Positions 27,770-39,130 of a stretch of 64,000 nt of DNA are shown piece by piece (position 1 is the first letter of the stretch; each line of letters begins with the position of its first letter). This DNA comes from Thiotrichales bacterium (GTDB taxonomy: Bacteria; Pseudomonadota; Gammaproteobacteria; Francisellales; CACEW01). Under the pieces are notes generated by a model, which was not told the DNA's origin, did no database searches, and saw nothing but the letters and a program-made list of their open reading frames with translations. The position numbers and the translations under genes were made by a program. The stretch covers positions 49,786-113,785 of the forward strand of contig CANJVU010000005.1 of the NCBI GenBank assembly GCA_947478525.1. The letters run 5' to 3'.

Positions 27770-27979
27770 ATGGCTCGAGTGACGGTTGAAGATTGTTTAC
27801 ATCAAGTAGACAACCGCTTTCAGTTGGTTTTGGTGGCTGCCAAGCGCGCGCGTGCGTTGTTGCGTTCTGGTGAAGAGCCAGGCGTGGCGTGGGATAATGA
27901 TAAGGCTACCGTTGTTGCTTTGCGTGAGGTGGCTGCGGGGTGTGTTGACCGTTCCATTCTCTACAAAGATGAAGAATAA
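27770..27979 (+). CDS. rpoZ: RNA polymerase omega subunit
   Basis: Small RNA polymerase subunit that helps assemble beta prime and contributes to ppGpp binding. The 69-residue product opens [20 protein letters not shown] and contains AAKRARAL and [14 protein letters not shown], the omega signature. ATG 27770 with AGAGG upstream is chosen over an upstream in-frame codon at 27710, which would overlap the promoter. The tail is short (E. coli omega is 91 residues). spoT follows after 11 bases. Confidence 0.93.
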   Translation: MARVTVEDCLHQVDNRFQLVLVAAKRARALLRSGEEPGVAWDNDKATVVALREVAAGCVDRSILYKDEE

Positions 27980-27990
27980 CGGTCGTTAAC

Positions 27991-30141
27991 GTGTTCTTAT
28001 TTCTTGAGTTACATGAAAAGTTAATCCAGTATACCACTCGCATCCAAATTCGTCGTATCGCAGAAGCTTTCTTGCTCGCTGCGGATGCTCATGAAACTCA
28101 AGTTCGCAGTTCGGGTGAGCCTTACATTACCCATCCTCTCGCGGTTTCTGGTGTTCTTGCTGATATACATATGGACTCTGAAACCATTATGGCCGCGTTG
28201 CTGCATGATGTGGTCGAAGATACCGATTATACCTTGGAACAAGTGTCCAAAAAATTTGGTCCGGTCGTTGCTCAGCTGGTCGATGGTGTCAGCAAATTGA
28301 CGCAAATGCATTTTGAATCAAAAGCGCATGCTCAGGCGGAAAATTTCCGTAAAATGATGTTAGCCATGTCGCGCGATATCCGTGTCATTATTATCAAACT
28401 AGCCGATCGTTTGCACAATATGCGCACGTTGGGTTCATTGCGTCCCGATAAAAGACAGCGCATTGCGCAAGAAACGCTGGATATTTACCTTCCTTTGGCA
28501 CATCGTTTGGGCATGAATGCGTTTAAAGCGGAATTTGAATCATTGTGTTTTCAAGCATTGCACCCGATGCGTTACCGCGTGTTGCAAAAATGCGTGAACA
28601 ATGCCACGGGTAATCGTAGAAAATTAATGGAAAAAATTCAGGAAACTCTGGCGGAACGCTTAGCGCAAGAAGGGGTTAGTGCTAATCATATCCATGGTCG
28701 TGAGAAGCGGCTTTACAGCATATACCGCAAAATGCAATATCGACATTTGCCGTTTTCGGAAATTATGGACGTGTATGGGTTTCGTGTGATTGCTAAAGAT
28801 GAGCGCGAGTGTTATCGATTGCTGGGTGCGGTACACGGCATATTTAAGCCCGTACCGGGGCGTTTTAAAGATTATATCGCCATTCCCAAAGCCAATGGGT
28901 ATCAATCATTGCATACAACGTTATTTGGCCCACATGGCGTGCCGATTGAAGTACAAATTCGCACGCGTGAGATGGATCAAATTGCTGAACAAGGGATTGC
29001 GGCGCATTGGTTGTATAAGTCAGAAGGGTATGTCAGCGATACGGAAGTGCGTACTCGCGAGTGGTTGACACGATTGCTTGACATGCAAAAGCGCGGTAGT
29101 GATTCGCTGGAGTTTATCGAGGATGTGAAGATTGATTTATTCCCCGATGAAGTCTACGTCTTTACCCCAAAAGGCGATATTATGGCGCTACCCCGAGGTG
29201 CTACGGCATTAGATTTTGCTTACACCGTGCACACCGATGTGGGTAACCACTGCGTGAGTATTAAGGTCAATCGTCGGCAAGTATCATTAAATCAAACCTT
29301 AAGCAGTGGTCAAACGGTTGAGGTGATCACGGATAAGGCCGCAGCGCCTGATCCTGGTTGGCTGTCGATTGTGATTAGTGGTAAAGCAAAATCAGCGATT
29401 CGCCAATATTTTAAAGAAGGTAGACAAGAACAGGCGATGGAACTGGGTAAAAAATTGCTTCAGTATTCATTGTCAGAATTTGATTTGTCGTGGGATAAGC
29501 TACCGGCCATCGCTAAAACCGTTTTATTGTCCAATATAGATTTATCATCGGAAAAAAAATTATTTGAGCAAATTGGTCAAGGTGAGCGTTCTGGTACCCT
29601 GGTGGCGCATCAGGTATTAGAGTTAACGGATAAATCTGGTCAAAAACCGAAGCAGCAAGTGCCATTAACCATTTCGGGTGCAGAGGGTGTTAATATGCAA
29701 TTTGCCCACTGTTGCTATCCCATTCCAGGTGACGCGCTGCAGGGTGTGCTACAGAAAGGCCAGGGTGTTGAAGTGCATGATGCTTACTGTAGTGTATTAA
29801 AGGCAATGTTACCTAACTTACCAGCAGAGGTTTTGGTGCCTTTAACCTGGGCCAATACGGTCAAAGACTTGTTTCGAGTTAAATTAGATATTGATACCGA
29901 AAACCACCCGGGTATTTTGGCAGCGATTGCGCAAGTGATTGCGCAAGATGAGGCCAATATCGAAGAAATTTCTGGTAGCGGTAATGTTCGTACCATGGGG
30001 CATATATCGGTGGTATTAGCCGTTATCGATCGAGGTCAACTGGCGCGCATTATTCGTCATATTCGCCAACAACGCTACGTGATTCACGTTACACGCGTTA
30101 AAAATTCAACCCATTCAGGCAGGAGCCATTATCATGCATAA
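27991..30141 (+). CDS. spoT: Bifunctional (p)ppGpp synthetase/hydrolase SpoT
   Basis: Controls the stringent-response alarmone. 716 residues. HD hydrolase domain with YITHPLAVSG and HDVVEDTDYT (about 71-80), which retains catalytic His-Asp. Synthetase domain about 240-350 with YGFRVIAKD and the G-loop RFKDYIAIPKANGYQSLHTT. TGS domain about 390-450 (VYVFTPKGDIMALPRGATALD), a zinc-finger-like region FAHCCYPIPGD, and a C-terminal ACT domain (about 640-716). The start is a GTG without an evident SD. The order rpoZ-spoT is the classical gammaproteobacterial one. ridA overlaps its 3' end by 8 bases. Confidence 0.95.
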   Translation: MFLFLELHEKLIQYTTRIQIRRIAEAFLLAADAHETQVRSSGEPYITHPLAVSGVLADIHMDSETIMAALLHDVVEDTDYTLEQVSKKFGPVVAQLVDGVSKLTQMHFESKAHAQAENFRKMMLAMSRDIRVIIIKLADRLHNMRTLGSLRPDKRQRIAQETLDIYLPLAHRLGMNAFKAEFESLCFQALHPMRYRVLQKCVNNATGNRRKLMEKIQETLAERLAQEGVSANHIHGREKRLYSIYRKMQYRHLPFSEIMDVYGFRVIAKDERECYRLLGAVHGIFKPVPGRFKDYIAIPKANGYQSLHTTLFGPHGVPIEVQIRTREMDQIAEQGIAAHWLYKSEGYVSDTEVRTREWLTRLLDMQKRGSDSLEFIEDVKIDLFPDEVYVFTPKGDIMALPRGATALDFAYTVHTDVGNHCVSIKVNRRQVSLNQTLSSGQTVEVITDKAAAPDPGWLSIVISGKAKSAIRQYFKEGRQEQAMELGKKLLQYSLSEFDLSWDKLPAIAKTVLLSNIDLSSEKKLFEQIGQGERSGTLVAHQVLELTDKSGQKPKQQVPLTISGAEGVNMQFAHCCYPIPGDALQGVLQKGQGVEVHDAYCSVLKAMLPNLPAEVLVPLTWANTVKDLFRVKLDIDTENHPGILAAIAQVIAQDEANIEEISGSGNVRTMGHISVVLAVIDRGQLARIIRHIRQQRYVIHVTRVKNSTHSGRSHYHA

Positions 30142-30505
30142 GCAGGAGATTTTTTCACCCCATGCCCCGCAACCCGCGGGAACCTATTCACAAGCCATAC
30201 AAGCTGGGAATACGGTCTATTTGGCAGGGCAAATCCCGCGCACGTTAGATACACAAGATATTGAGTTGCAAATCTCGGAAGTCTTTGAAAGTTTAAAGCA
30301 CATAGCCAAAGCAGCAGGTGGAACATTAGATGATGTTGTGCGGTTGACCATTTATTTAAAAGATATCGCCAGTTTCTCTGAGGTCAACACGGTGATGCAG
30401 CGTTTTTTCAAAGAACCATATCCGGCGCGAACGACCTTTCAAGTGGGGGGGTTGCCCAAAGGCGCGCCCATTGAAATTGACGCTATTATGGTGCTACCAG
30501 TATGA
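30134..30505 (+). CDS. ridA: RidA-family enamine/imine deaminase
   Basis: Hydrolyses reactive 2-aminoacrylate-type enamines released by PLP enzymes. 123 residues, the normal size. Landmarks: SPHAPQPAGTYSQAIQAGN at the start, YLAGQIPRT, and the catalytic Arg in EPYPARTTFQVGGLP (about 100). AGGAG lies 9 bases upstream of the ATG, inside spoT. It overlaps spoT by 8 bases and the next gene by 4 bases, so the run is a tightly coupled operon. Confidence 0.93.
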   Translation: MHKQEIFSPHAPQPAGTYSQAIQAGNTVYLAGQIPRTLDTQDIELQISEVFESLKHIAKAAGGTLDDVVRLTIYLKDIASFSEVNTVMQRFFKEPYPARTTFQVGGLPKGAPIEIDAIMVLPV

Positions 30506-32334
30506 GCAAAAGAAACCAAGATCTCCATGCCGGTCGTGAAGCCAAGCGCTATGAAAACCCGATTGTCAGTCGCGAATTTATCCTAAATTTACTCCATACC
30601 GCTGGCAAGCCGTTAAGTATGGATGATATTGTACAAGCCGCGGATGTAAGGGGTGACCAAATGATTGCGCTGGAGCGTCGCTTGGGAGCAATGCTTCGCG
30701 ATGAGCAAATTTTACTGGAAGGTCGTTGTTATGTGCCTGCCGGTGTGCCGATGGGTACTGTACAACAGGTGGTCGATCATGTGATGACGGAGCAGGAGGT
30801 TCACGATGCCTGGCCGAAGCATATTGAGCGTGAATTAAAAATATTACCCGAAGAGCCTGATTGTGCCCACTTGGGTAGTCGCGTGGATCTGCGTCATTTG
30901 CCATTTGTCACCATTGATGGGGAAGATGCCAAAGATTTTGATGATGCAGTCTATTGTGAGCCGATCAAACAAGGGGGGTGGAAGCTTTATGTGGCGATTG
31001 CCGATGTCTCTCATTACGTAAAGCCAGGGACCATTTTGGATCATGAAGCGCAGCTGCGCGGTAACTCCATTTATTTCCCGGATCGAGTGATTCCAATGCT
31101 GCCAGAACATCTGTCTAATGGTCTATGCTCATTGAAATCGCAGGTCAATCGCTTTTGCCTGGTGTGCGAAATGGTCATTACCGCAGAAGGTAAGTTATCT
31201 ACTTACCTATTTTACGAAGCGGTGATGTTTTCACAAGCACGACTAACCTATACTACCGTCGCCAAATGGCTGGGTGGCGATATTAGTGATGCGAATCATC
31301 AGGTGTTGCCGCACTTGAAGCAACTTTATGTATTGTATCAAGCGTTATTGGCGCAGCGTAATCAACGCGGTGCATTGGATATTGATGCGATTGAAACCAA
31401 GGTGGCGTTTAATCCGCAGGGGCAGGTCACGCATGTGTTTTCAATTCAGCGTAATGACGCACATCGTTTAATTGAAGAATGCATGTTAATGGCCAACGTT
31501 GCCGCGGCAGAGTATTTGTTGAAAGCCAAAATGCCCGCGGTGTTTCGCGTACATGCGCAACCGGATGAAGGAAAGGTCCATGACTTGCGTGCGTTTTTAA
31601 GCCTGCGAGGTATGTTGCTGGCAGGGGGTATGAAGCCTCGTACGGCAGAGTTCAATCATATTTTACAGCATGCTAAAACGCATGCAGATTGGTCGGTGAT
31701 TCAGGTGATGGTGTTGCGTACCATGCAGCAGGCGATCTATAGCCCAGAAAACATTGGTCACTTTGGCTTGGCATTTGAAGCGTATACTCATTTTACTTCG
31801 CCGATTCGGCGCTATTCAGATTTGCTGGTGCATCGTCAATTAAAATCCGCAATCAGTAAAGCTGATTCGTTTTATACCATTCAAGCATTGGAAGCGAGCT
31901 GTTTGCATATTTCACAAACCGAGCGTTCTGCAGATGAGGCCAGCCGTGCCGCGACACAAGCTTTGAAATGTTTGTATTTATCGCAACATCTTGGCAGTGA
32001 ATTTACCGTGGTGGTAAGTGGTGTAACTGCATTTGGATTGTTTGCCACCATTCCGGAGTGGTTGATCGATGGTTTGATTCATATTCGCACCTTGCGTGAT
32101 GACTATTACCATTTCGACACGGAGTCTCAAACCTTAACAGGCGAACGCAGTGGTCGTCAGTTCCGCTTAGGTGAAGTGTTGAAAGTACTGGTTGCCAAGG
32201 TCGACGTTGAAGCGCGACGTATTGATTTTGAATTGATGGAAAATACCAAAAATAATAAACCGATATACACTAAGAAAAGTAGCACACCCAAAGGGGTGAA
32301 GCGTAAGCGTCAGCGCAAATCAAAAGGAGCGTAA
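30502..32334 (+). CDS. rnr: Ribonuclease R lacking both cold-shock domains
   Basis: 3'-5' exoribonuclease of the RNB family. It has 610 residues against about 730-810 in relatives. Residues 1-80 are the N-terminal winged helix (EFILNLLHTAGKPLSMDDI, ALERRLGAMLRDEQILLEG). The sequence then passes from CYVPAGVPMG directly to the segment before the RNB domain (HDAWPKHIERELKILPEEP), with no CSD1 or CSD2. The RNB core is intact: TIDGEDAKDFDDAVY (139-151) with the metal-binding Asp cluster, NGLCSLKSQVNRFC, RNDAHRLIEECM and AYTHFTSPIRRYSDL. An S1 domain (about 500-580) and a basic tail KKSSTPKGVKRKRQRKSKG follow. Frame is continuous, so this is a clean internal deletion. It overlaps ridA by 4 bases and abuts rlmB. 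Confidence 0.88.
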   Translation: MSKRNQDLHAGREAKRYENPIVSREFILNLLHTAGKPLSMDDIVQAADVRGDQMIALERRLGAMLRDEQILLEGRCYVPAGVPMGTVQQVVDHVMTEQEVHDAWPKHIERELKILPEEPDCAHLGSRVDLRHLPFVTIDGEDAKDFDDAVYCEPIKQGGWKLYVAIADVSHYVKPGTILDHEAQLRGNSIYFPDRVIPMLPEHLSNGLCSLKSQVNRFCLVCEMVITAEGKLSTYLFYEAVMFSQARLTYTTVAKWLGGDISDANHQVLPHLKQLYVLYQALLAQRNQRGALDIDAIETKVAFNPQGQVTHVFSIQRNDAHRLIEECMLMANVAAAEYLLKAKMPAVFRVHAQPDEGKVHDLRAFLSLRGMLLAGGMKPRTAEFNHILQHAKTHADWSVIQVMVLRTMQQAIYSPENIGHFGLAFEAYTHFTSPIRRYSDLLVHRQLKSAISKADSFYTIQALEASCLHISQTERSADEASRAATQALKCLYLSQHLGSEFTVVVSGVTAFGLFATIPEWLIDGLIHIRTLRDDYYHFDTESQTLTGERSGRQFRLGEVLKVLVAKVDVEARRIDFELMENTKNNKPIYTKKSSTPKGVKRKRQRKSKGA

Positions 32335-33072
32335 ATGGCAGACAATAAAATTTACGGCATCCATGCCATTGAGGCTTTGCTGACGCAGCGACCCGAACAG
32401 GTTGAATGGATTTGGGTATTGGATGGTCGCCAAGATCAGAAATTACAGAAATTATTGGCGATGGCGCGGCAGCATTCGATTCGTGTGGAAACTAAAAGCC
32501 GACAAGACTTGGATCGCCAGGCAGCAGAGGGTAATCATCAAGGTATTATTGCGTTTTGTCAGGCAGCAAAAACTTATACCGAAGCGGATCTTGCCGGCTT
32601 AATTAAGTCAGCTGAAAATCCACTGGTTTTGGCGTTGGATGGGGTTTCTGACCCCCATAATTTAGGCGCCTGTTTGCGTACTGCTGATGCGGCGGGTGTG
32701 TGTGTAGTCATTGCCCCAAAAGATCGTGCAGTGTCGATTACTCCGACGGTGCAGAAAGTCGCCTGTGGTGCGGCAGAAACCGTGCCGTTTATTCAAGTTA
32801 CCAATTTGGCGCGGACGTTGCAGCAGTTGAAAGATCTTGGTTGTTGGATGGTTGGGTTGACGGGCGAAGCCGATGAGACTTTATATGAAATCGACTTGAA
32901 AGGACCCATTGTTCTAGTGCTGGGTGCAGAAGGCGATGGGTTGCGTCGCTTAACCAAAGAGCATTGCGATTTTTTGGCAAAGCTACCGATGGCGGGAACC
33001 GTTGAAAGCTTGAATGTGTCGGTTGCAACTGGCGTTAGTTTGTTTGAGTGTGTGCGGCAACGCGCGCAATAA
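32335..33072 (+). CDS. rlmB: 23S rRNA 2'-O-ribose methyltransferase RlmB (SpoU/TrmH family)
   Basis: Methylates the 2'-OH of G2251 in 23S rRNA in E. coli. 245 residues. The N-terminal substrate-binding domain begins IYGIHAIEALL. The SpoU catalytic domain has DGVSDPHNLGACLRTADAAG (motif 1 Asn/Arg), VLGAEGDGLRRL (motif 2) and LNVSVATGVSLFE (motif 3), forming the trefoil-knot SAM site. The ATG follows the rnr stop with no gap; rnr-rlmB is a known gammaproteobacterial pair. Confidence 0.95.
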   Translation: MADNKIYGIHAIEALLTQRPEQVEWIWVLDGRQDQKLQKLLAMARQHSIRVETKSRQDLDRQAAEGNHQGIIAFCQAAKTYTEADLAGLIKSAENPLVLALDGVSDPHNLGACLRTADAAGVCVVIAPKDRAVSITPTVQKVACGAAETVPFIQVTNLARTLQQLKDLGCWMVGLTGEADETLYEIDLKGPIVLVLGAEGDGLRRLTKEHCDFLAKLPMAGTVESLNVSVATGVSLFECVRQRAQ

Positions 33073-33103
33073 AAAAGCTCATATCACAGAGTGACATGAG
33101 CTT
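33071..33103 (-). terminator. Intrinsic terminator of the recombinase-like gene
   Basis: Stem aagctcatatca (33075-33086) / tgacatgagctt (33092-33103), 12 base pairs with one mismatch and loop cagag. It is followed on the minus strand by a run of six T (complement of the A run from 33071). It lies between the convergent stops of rlmB and the recombinase-like gene and may act weakly on the plus strand too. Confidence 0.7.
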
Positions 33104-33123
33104 CTATTAAACCGAAAGGGCAA

Positions 33124-33768
33124 TTAAGCCAATTCGCGCTTCGCAGCAGCGGATTCTTTTGCAATCGCCAATTCTTTGATGTTGTTGCGATCCAGCCAAT
33201 CATACAAGGTTTGTGGATGGCAGTTCACCAGTTTGGCAATAGACGCTTTGCTGATGCCCAGAGCGATGTATTTCTTGATGTCAGATTTGTATTTATCCAA
33301 TTTCAAGCTTTTGTTACCGCGACCTTTTGGGCGACCCAGTGGTAAACCGGCTGCTTTACGACGCGCCAGGGCTTGAGTGGTGCGCTTAGAGATAAAGTCG
33401 CTTTCAATTTTGCTGATCAAGTCGAGTAAATGTTGGGTGTTCACGAGGTCATCGGCATTTTTCATGTATGCGGCATGCTTAACAAAATGCAGTTGAACTT
33501 TTTGTGCGGAGGCTGTGCTTAAAATTTCTAGCACTTGCGAGGTGGAGCAAGCTAATTGAGCGGCTTCATACACTACGATATGATCTCCCGCTTTTGCCTT
33601 GCGCAAAATCTCGCCGATTTGACGTTCTTTCCAGTTAATTTTAGTGGAAATTGAATCTTCAATAATACGATCCACTTTTAGGTTGTGTGTTTCCATGTAT
33701 TTTTCCAGAATGGAAACATGTTTTTTCAAGCTCGCGCTTTCTTCATGCACGTATAAATAGTTAGTCAT
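33124..33768 (-). CDS. Serine-recombinase-like DNA-binding protein without catalytic residues
   Basis: 214 residues with the resolvase/invertase fold order: an N-terminal catalytic-like domain (about 1-125), helix E region SDFISKRTTQALARRKAAGLPLGRPKGRG and a C-terminal Hin-type helix-turn-helix (YIALGISKASIAKLVNCHPQTLYDWLD, starting near 168). The catalytic set is gone. The usual Y-A-R-V-S start reads YVHEES, so Arg and the nucleophile Ser are not in place. The D-R-L-G-R motif reads AQLAC (residues 70-74). Relatives would cut and rejoin DNA; this one can at most bind. A domesticated regulator or nucoid protein is inferred. SD GGAGG 6 bases before ATG; no inverted repeats or cargo suggest a live element. 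Confidence 0.7.
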   Translation of the reverse strand: MTNYLYVHEESASLKKHVSILEKYMETHNLKVDRIIEDSISTKINWKERQIGEILRKAKAGDHIVVYEAAQLACSTSQVLEILSTASAQKVQLHFVKHAAYMKNADDLVNTQHLLDLISKIESDFISKRTTQALARRKAAGLPLGRPKGRGNKSLKLDKYKSDIKKYIALGISKASIAKLVNCHPQTLYDWLDRNNIKELAIAKESAAAKRELA

Positions 33769-33799
33769 TTAATTGCCTCCTCGTAATAAGCTCCGCCAT

Positions 33800-33829
33800 T
33801 TTATACTTTTATTCTTGTGTTGTAAACAA
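33800..33829 (-). promoter_or_regulatory. Candidate promoter of the recombinase-like gene
   Basis: On the minus strand, TTGTTT (33829-33824), 18-base spacer, TATAAA (33805-33800); an alternative -35 TTTACA gives 15 bases. It lies 32 bases before the ATG. Confidence 0.4.
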
Positions 33830-33887
33830 AAAAAATCATAAAAATACGATTTTTTTATATTATTAATGTCGTGTGTTATTTTTATGC

Positions 33888-33916
33888 TTGCTGCCAAAGC
33901 TTGATCCCTATATACT
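33888..33916 (+). promoter_or_regulatory. Promoter of zipA-ligA
   Basis: TTGCTG (33888-33893), 17-base spacer, TATACT (33911-33916), 36 bases before the chosen zipA ATG. Confidence 0.55.
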
Positions 33917-33952
33917 TCAAAGCGTGTCCAAACGAAGCAGGTGGATGGTTTT

Positions 33953-36857
<2,905 letters not shown>

Positions 36858-36872
36858 CCCCTCCGCACTAAA

Positions 36873-36906
36873 CCCTCCTCCGCGAGGGAGGAGGGAATTT
36901 TTTTTC
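36873..36906 (+). terminator. Terminator of ligA; copy 1 of a dispersed palindromic repeat
   Basis: Nine-base-pair GC-rich stem ccctcctcc (36873-36881) / ggaggaggg (36887-36895), loop gcgag, followed by a run of eight T (36898-36905). The same arms recur at 45210-45232. Confidence 0.75.
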
Positions 36907-38363
36907 TAAATCAATTTCTTCAGCCACGGCGAAAAACTCATCATAATCAATCCCAACACGATACCGACGATACCGACGATCACAAACCAATGGCCGTAGA
37001 TTTGATTGGATTGAATTAATGGTATGTTATCAGGAATTACTACTAGAATAGCTACCCAACCGCCCAATACGCCGCCTAAACCCATGAATAACTGCCAGAC
37101 GCCCATGAAGTAACCTTCCTGGCCGGCTGGACAGAGTTTACCGACCATGGAAATGCCCAGTGGTCCAATAAACAATTCACCAGCGGCAAAAAAGCAGTAC
37201 GCCCAGATCACCGCAATGGTGGCGATGAGGTGTGAGCCGCCCGTGACCCACAGTAAAAATTTTAAGAACAAATAACCAACGCCAATCAATACCAACGCCA
37301 ATCCGAATTTGGCAGGCAGCGGTAAGCTTTTGCCTTGTTTGGATAAATACGTCCAGTAACGACTTAAAATCAGGCCGTTGACCACAATAAACAATCCCTC
37401 AAAGGCGAAGAAACTTTCTGCAGGGATATGCCAGCCAAACAGTGAAGTATCAACGTTGGTGCTGATAAATACTGAAATCAAAGAAGGTTCAAGGTTGTAC
37501 ATGGTCCAGAAAATGGCGGCGAATATGGTGAGCACGACAAAGGCAATGACGCGTTTACGGCTATGAGTATCGGTTTGACGTTTGGCAATCCACAGTAAGC
37601 TGAGTATGGCTAGACCGGCGACGATCAGCGTCAATACATTGTTCACGGCAGCGTAGCGGAATAGGAGTACCGCGGCGATAATCATCACAATGCCAAATCC
37701 CAGCAATTTTAAGGTTAACCATAAGTGTGGTTGTTCTACTTTGGCTTTCAAAAAACGGCCTTCGTCAAATTTTAACGAAGGAATCACCATACCTAAAAAC
37801 ATCAAATCCAATACCAGTAAAACGGTGCAGCCAATAAAGGTCGACACGGGCCCAAAGGTTTCGCTGACATAGCCGCCAGCGAGAATGCCCACCACAGCAC
37901 CGATGTTAAACATGAGATAGAAAAGGGTGAAGCCTACTTCGCGACGACGGTCGTCTTTACCATAAATATGATCGACCAAACACCAGCAGCCTGGGGTAAA
38001 AAAGGCATTTCCCGCTAAGAATGCGGATAAGCCAAAATAAGTTAAAAAGGGGGTCTGGCCAATTAAACACGCGGTGCCAATCACGCAAAAAGCCAGCCCA
38101 ATTAATGTGGCGCCACGATACCCATAGCGGCCACATAAATATCCACCGAGTAACGGCAGTGTCCATAACATCGATGCATAGGCACCAAACATTTCATAAC
38201 TCTGGGTTTGTGACAAATGCAGATCTTGCATCAAATATAGCGTAATCGAAGCAATCAAGTCACCAAAGATGGCCATGAAAATGGCGTAAATCAACGCCAG
38301 AGACCATAGGCTAACGGGTTGTTTTAGGTTTCCATCAGACAATAGAACAGGCGTATGAGACAT
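36906..38363 (-). CDS. POT/PTR-family peptide transporter
   Basis: Proton-coupled di/tripeptide or related importer of the major facilitator superfamily, 485 residues with about 14 hydrophobic segments. The PTR signature is visible in FTLFYLMFNIGAVVGILAGG (about residue 145), and GGYLCGRYGYRGATLIG after TM2 is the MFS loop 2-3 motif. The N-terminal ExxERFxYY motif of many POT proteins is replaced by IYAIFMAIFGDLIASITLYL, so substrate range may differ. It is third in the mfd-ugpQ-POT minus-strand run, 20 bases after ugpQ. Confidence 0.8.
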   Translation of the reverse strand: MSHTPVLLSDGNLKQPVSLWSLALIYAIFMAIFGDLIASITLYLMQDLHLSQTQSYEMFGAYASMLWTLPLLGGYLCGRYGYRGATLIGLAFCVIGTACLIGQTPFLTYFGLSAFLAGNAFFTPGCWCLVDHIYGKDDRRREVGFTLFYLMFNIGAVVGILAGGYVSETFGPVSTFIGCTVLLVLDLMFLGMVIPSLKFDEGRFLKAKVEQPHLWLTLKLLGFGIVMIIAAVLLFRYAAVNNVLTLIVAGLAILSLLWIAKRQTDTHSRKRVIAFVVLTIFAAIFWTMYNLEPSLISVFISTNVDTSLFGWHIPAESFFAFEGLFIVVNGLILSRYWTYLSKQGKSLPLPAKFGLALVLIGVGYLFLKFLLWVTGGSHLIATIAVIWAYCFFAAGELFIGPLGISMVGKLCPAGQEGYFMGVWQLFMGLGGVLGGWVAILVVIPDNIPLIQSNQIYGHWFVIVGIVGIVLGLIMMSFSPWLKKLI

Positions 38364-38383
38364 CAGTGATTGTTCCCAAAAAG

Positions 38384-39130
38384 TTAATAAATCAAGACAT
38401 TGTCAGTAAAAATACTGTTGATGTCAAAGGAAAAAAGCGTTTGCGCACGTTTGCGGTTATTGACGGTGTAGGTCAAAATGCGTGGGCAAATTGCCTGTAA
38501 TTCAGCGATGGTCTCTTGGTTCAATACATCATGGTTAATATGAATCGAATAGGCGTTGAGTTTTTTGAAATGCTTGATGATGGCGCGTTTTTTTAAGGGC
38601 CATTCGTGTTTCCAGTTTTTAATATAAAGCAGCATACCAATGGGAATTTCTGGTAATACTTGGCGAGCGCGATGCAATGCTTTCATTGAAAAACTGGACA
38701 CCAACCATTGGCTGTTGGTGTTTAAATACCGACGCAATAAGTTGCAGGTCAATTCTGCATTTTTTCGATCGCGTGCAAGATTTAATGAATCTTCAGTTTT
38801 AATTTCAATATTCGCATTCATCTGGGTTTTAACCAGGTAATCTAATGTTTCTGCTAATGTGGGAATGTGCGTTTTAATGCCGTGTTTTTTAATGACCAGT
38901 GTGCGAATGGTTGCAAATGAAAAATCATGAACCAAGCCATGGCCATTGGTTGTGCGATCCACCGTGTCATCATGGATAATAATGGGCACATTGTCTTGTG
39001 TGAGCTGTACATCAAATTCGACCCACGTGGCGCCGTGTTGCTTGGCCATTTGAAATGCGGGTAGTGTATTTTCGGGTGCAAAGTGGTTGGCGCCGCGATG
39101 AGCGATAAACTTGGGTAATGAAAGGCTCAT
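38384..39130 (-). CDS. ugpQ: Glycerophosphodiester phosphodiesterase
   Basis: Cleaves glycerophosphodiesters to glycerol-3-phosphate and alcohol. 248 residues, the cytosolic UgpQ size, with no signal peptide. Signature residues: FIAHRGANHFAPENTLPAF (His-Arg and Glu), VEFDVQLTQD (metal-binding Glu, Asp), IIHDDTVDRTTNG (catalytic His). The second half keeps NIEIKTE. ATGA overlap with the mfd stop (4 bases) indicates coupling. Confidence 0.9.
   Translation of the reverse strand: MSLSLPKFIAHRGANHFAPENTLPAFQMAKQHGATWVEFDVQLTQDNVPIIIHDDTVDRTTNGHGLVHDFSFATIRTLVIKKHGIKTHIPTLAETLDYLVKTQMNANIEIKTEDSLNLARDRKNAELTCNLLRRYLNTNSQWLVSSFSMKALHRARQVLPEIPIGMLLYIKNWKHEWPLKKRAIIKHFKKLNAYSIHINHDVLNQETIAELQAICPRILTYTVNNRKRAQTLFSFDINSIFTDNVLIY

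Noticed and set aside
33124..33768. Live mobile element around the recombinase-like gene
   Set aside because: No flanking inverted repeats, att-like repeats or cargo genes were seen, and the catalytic residues are missing.
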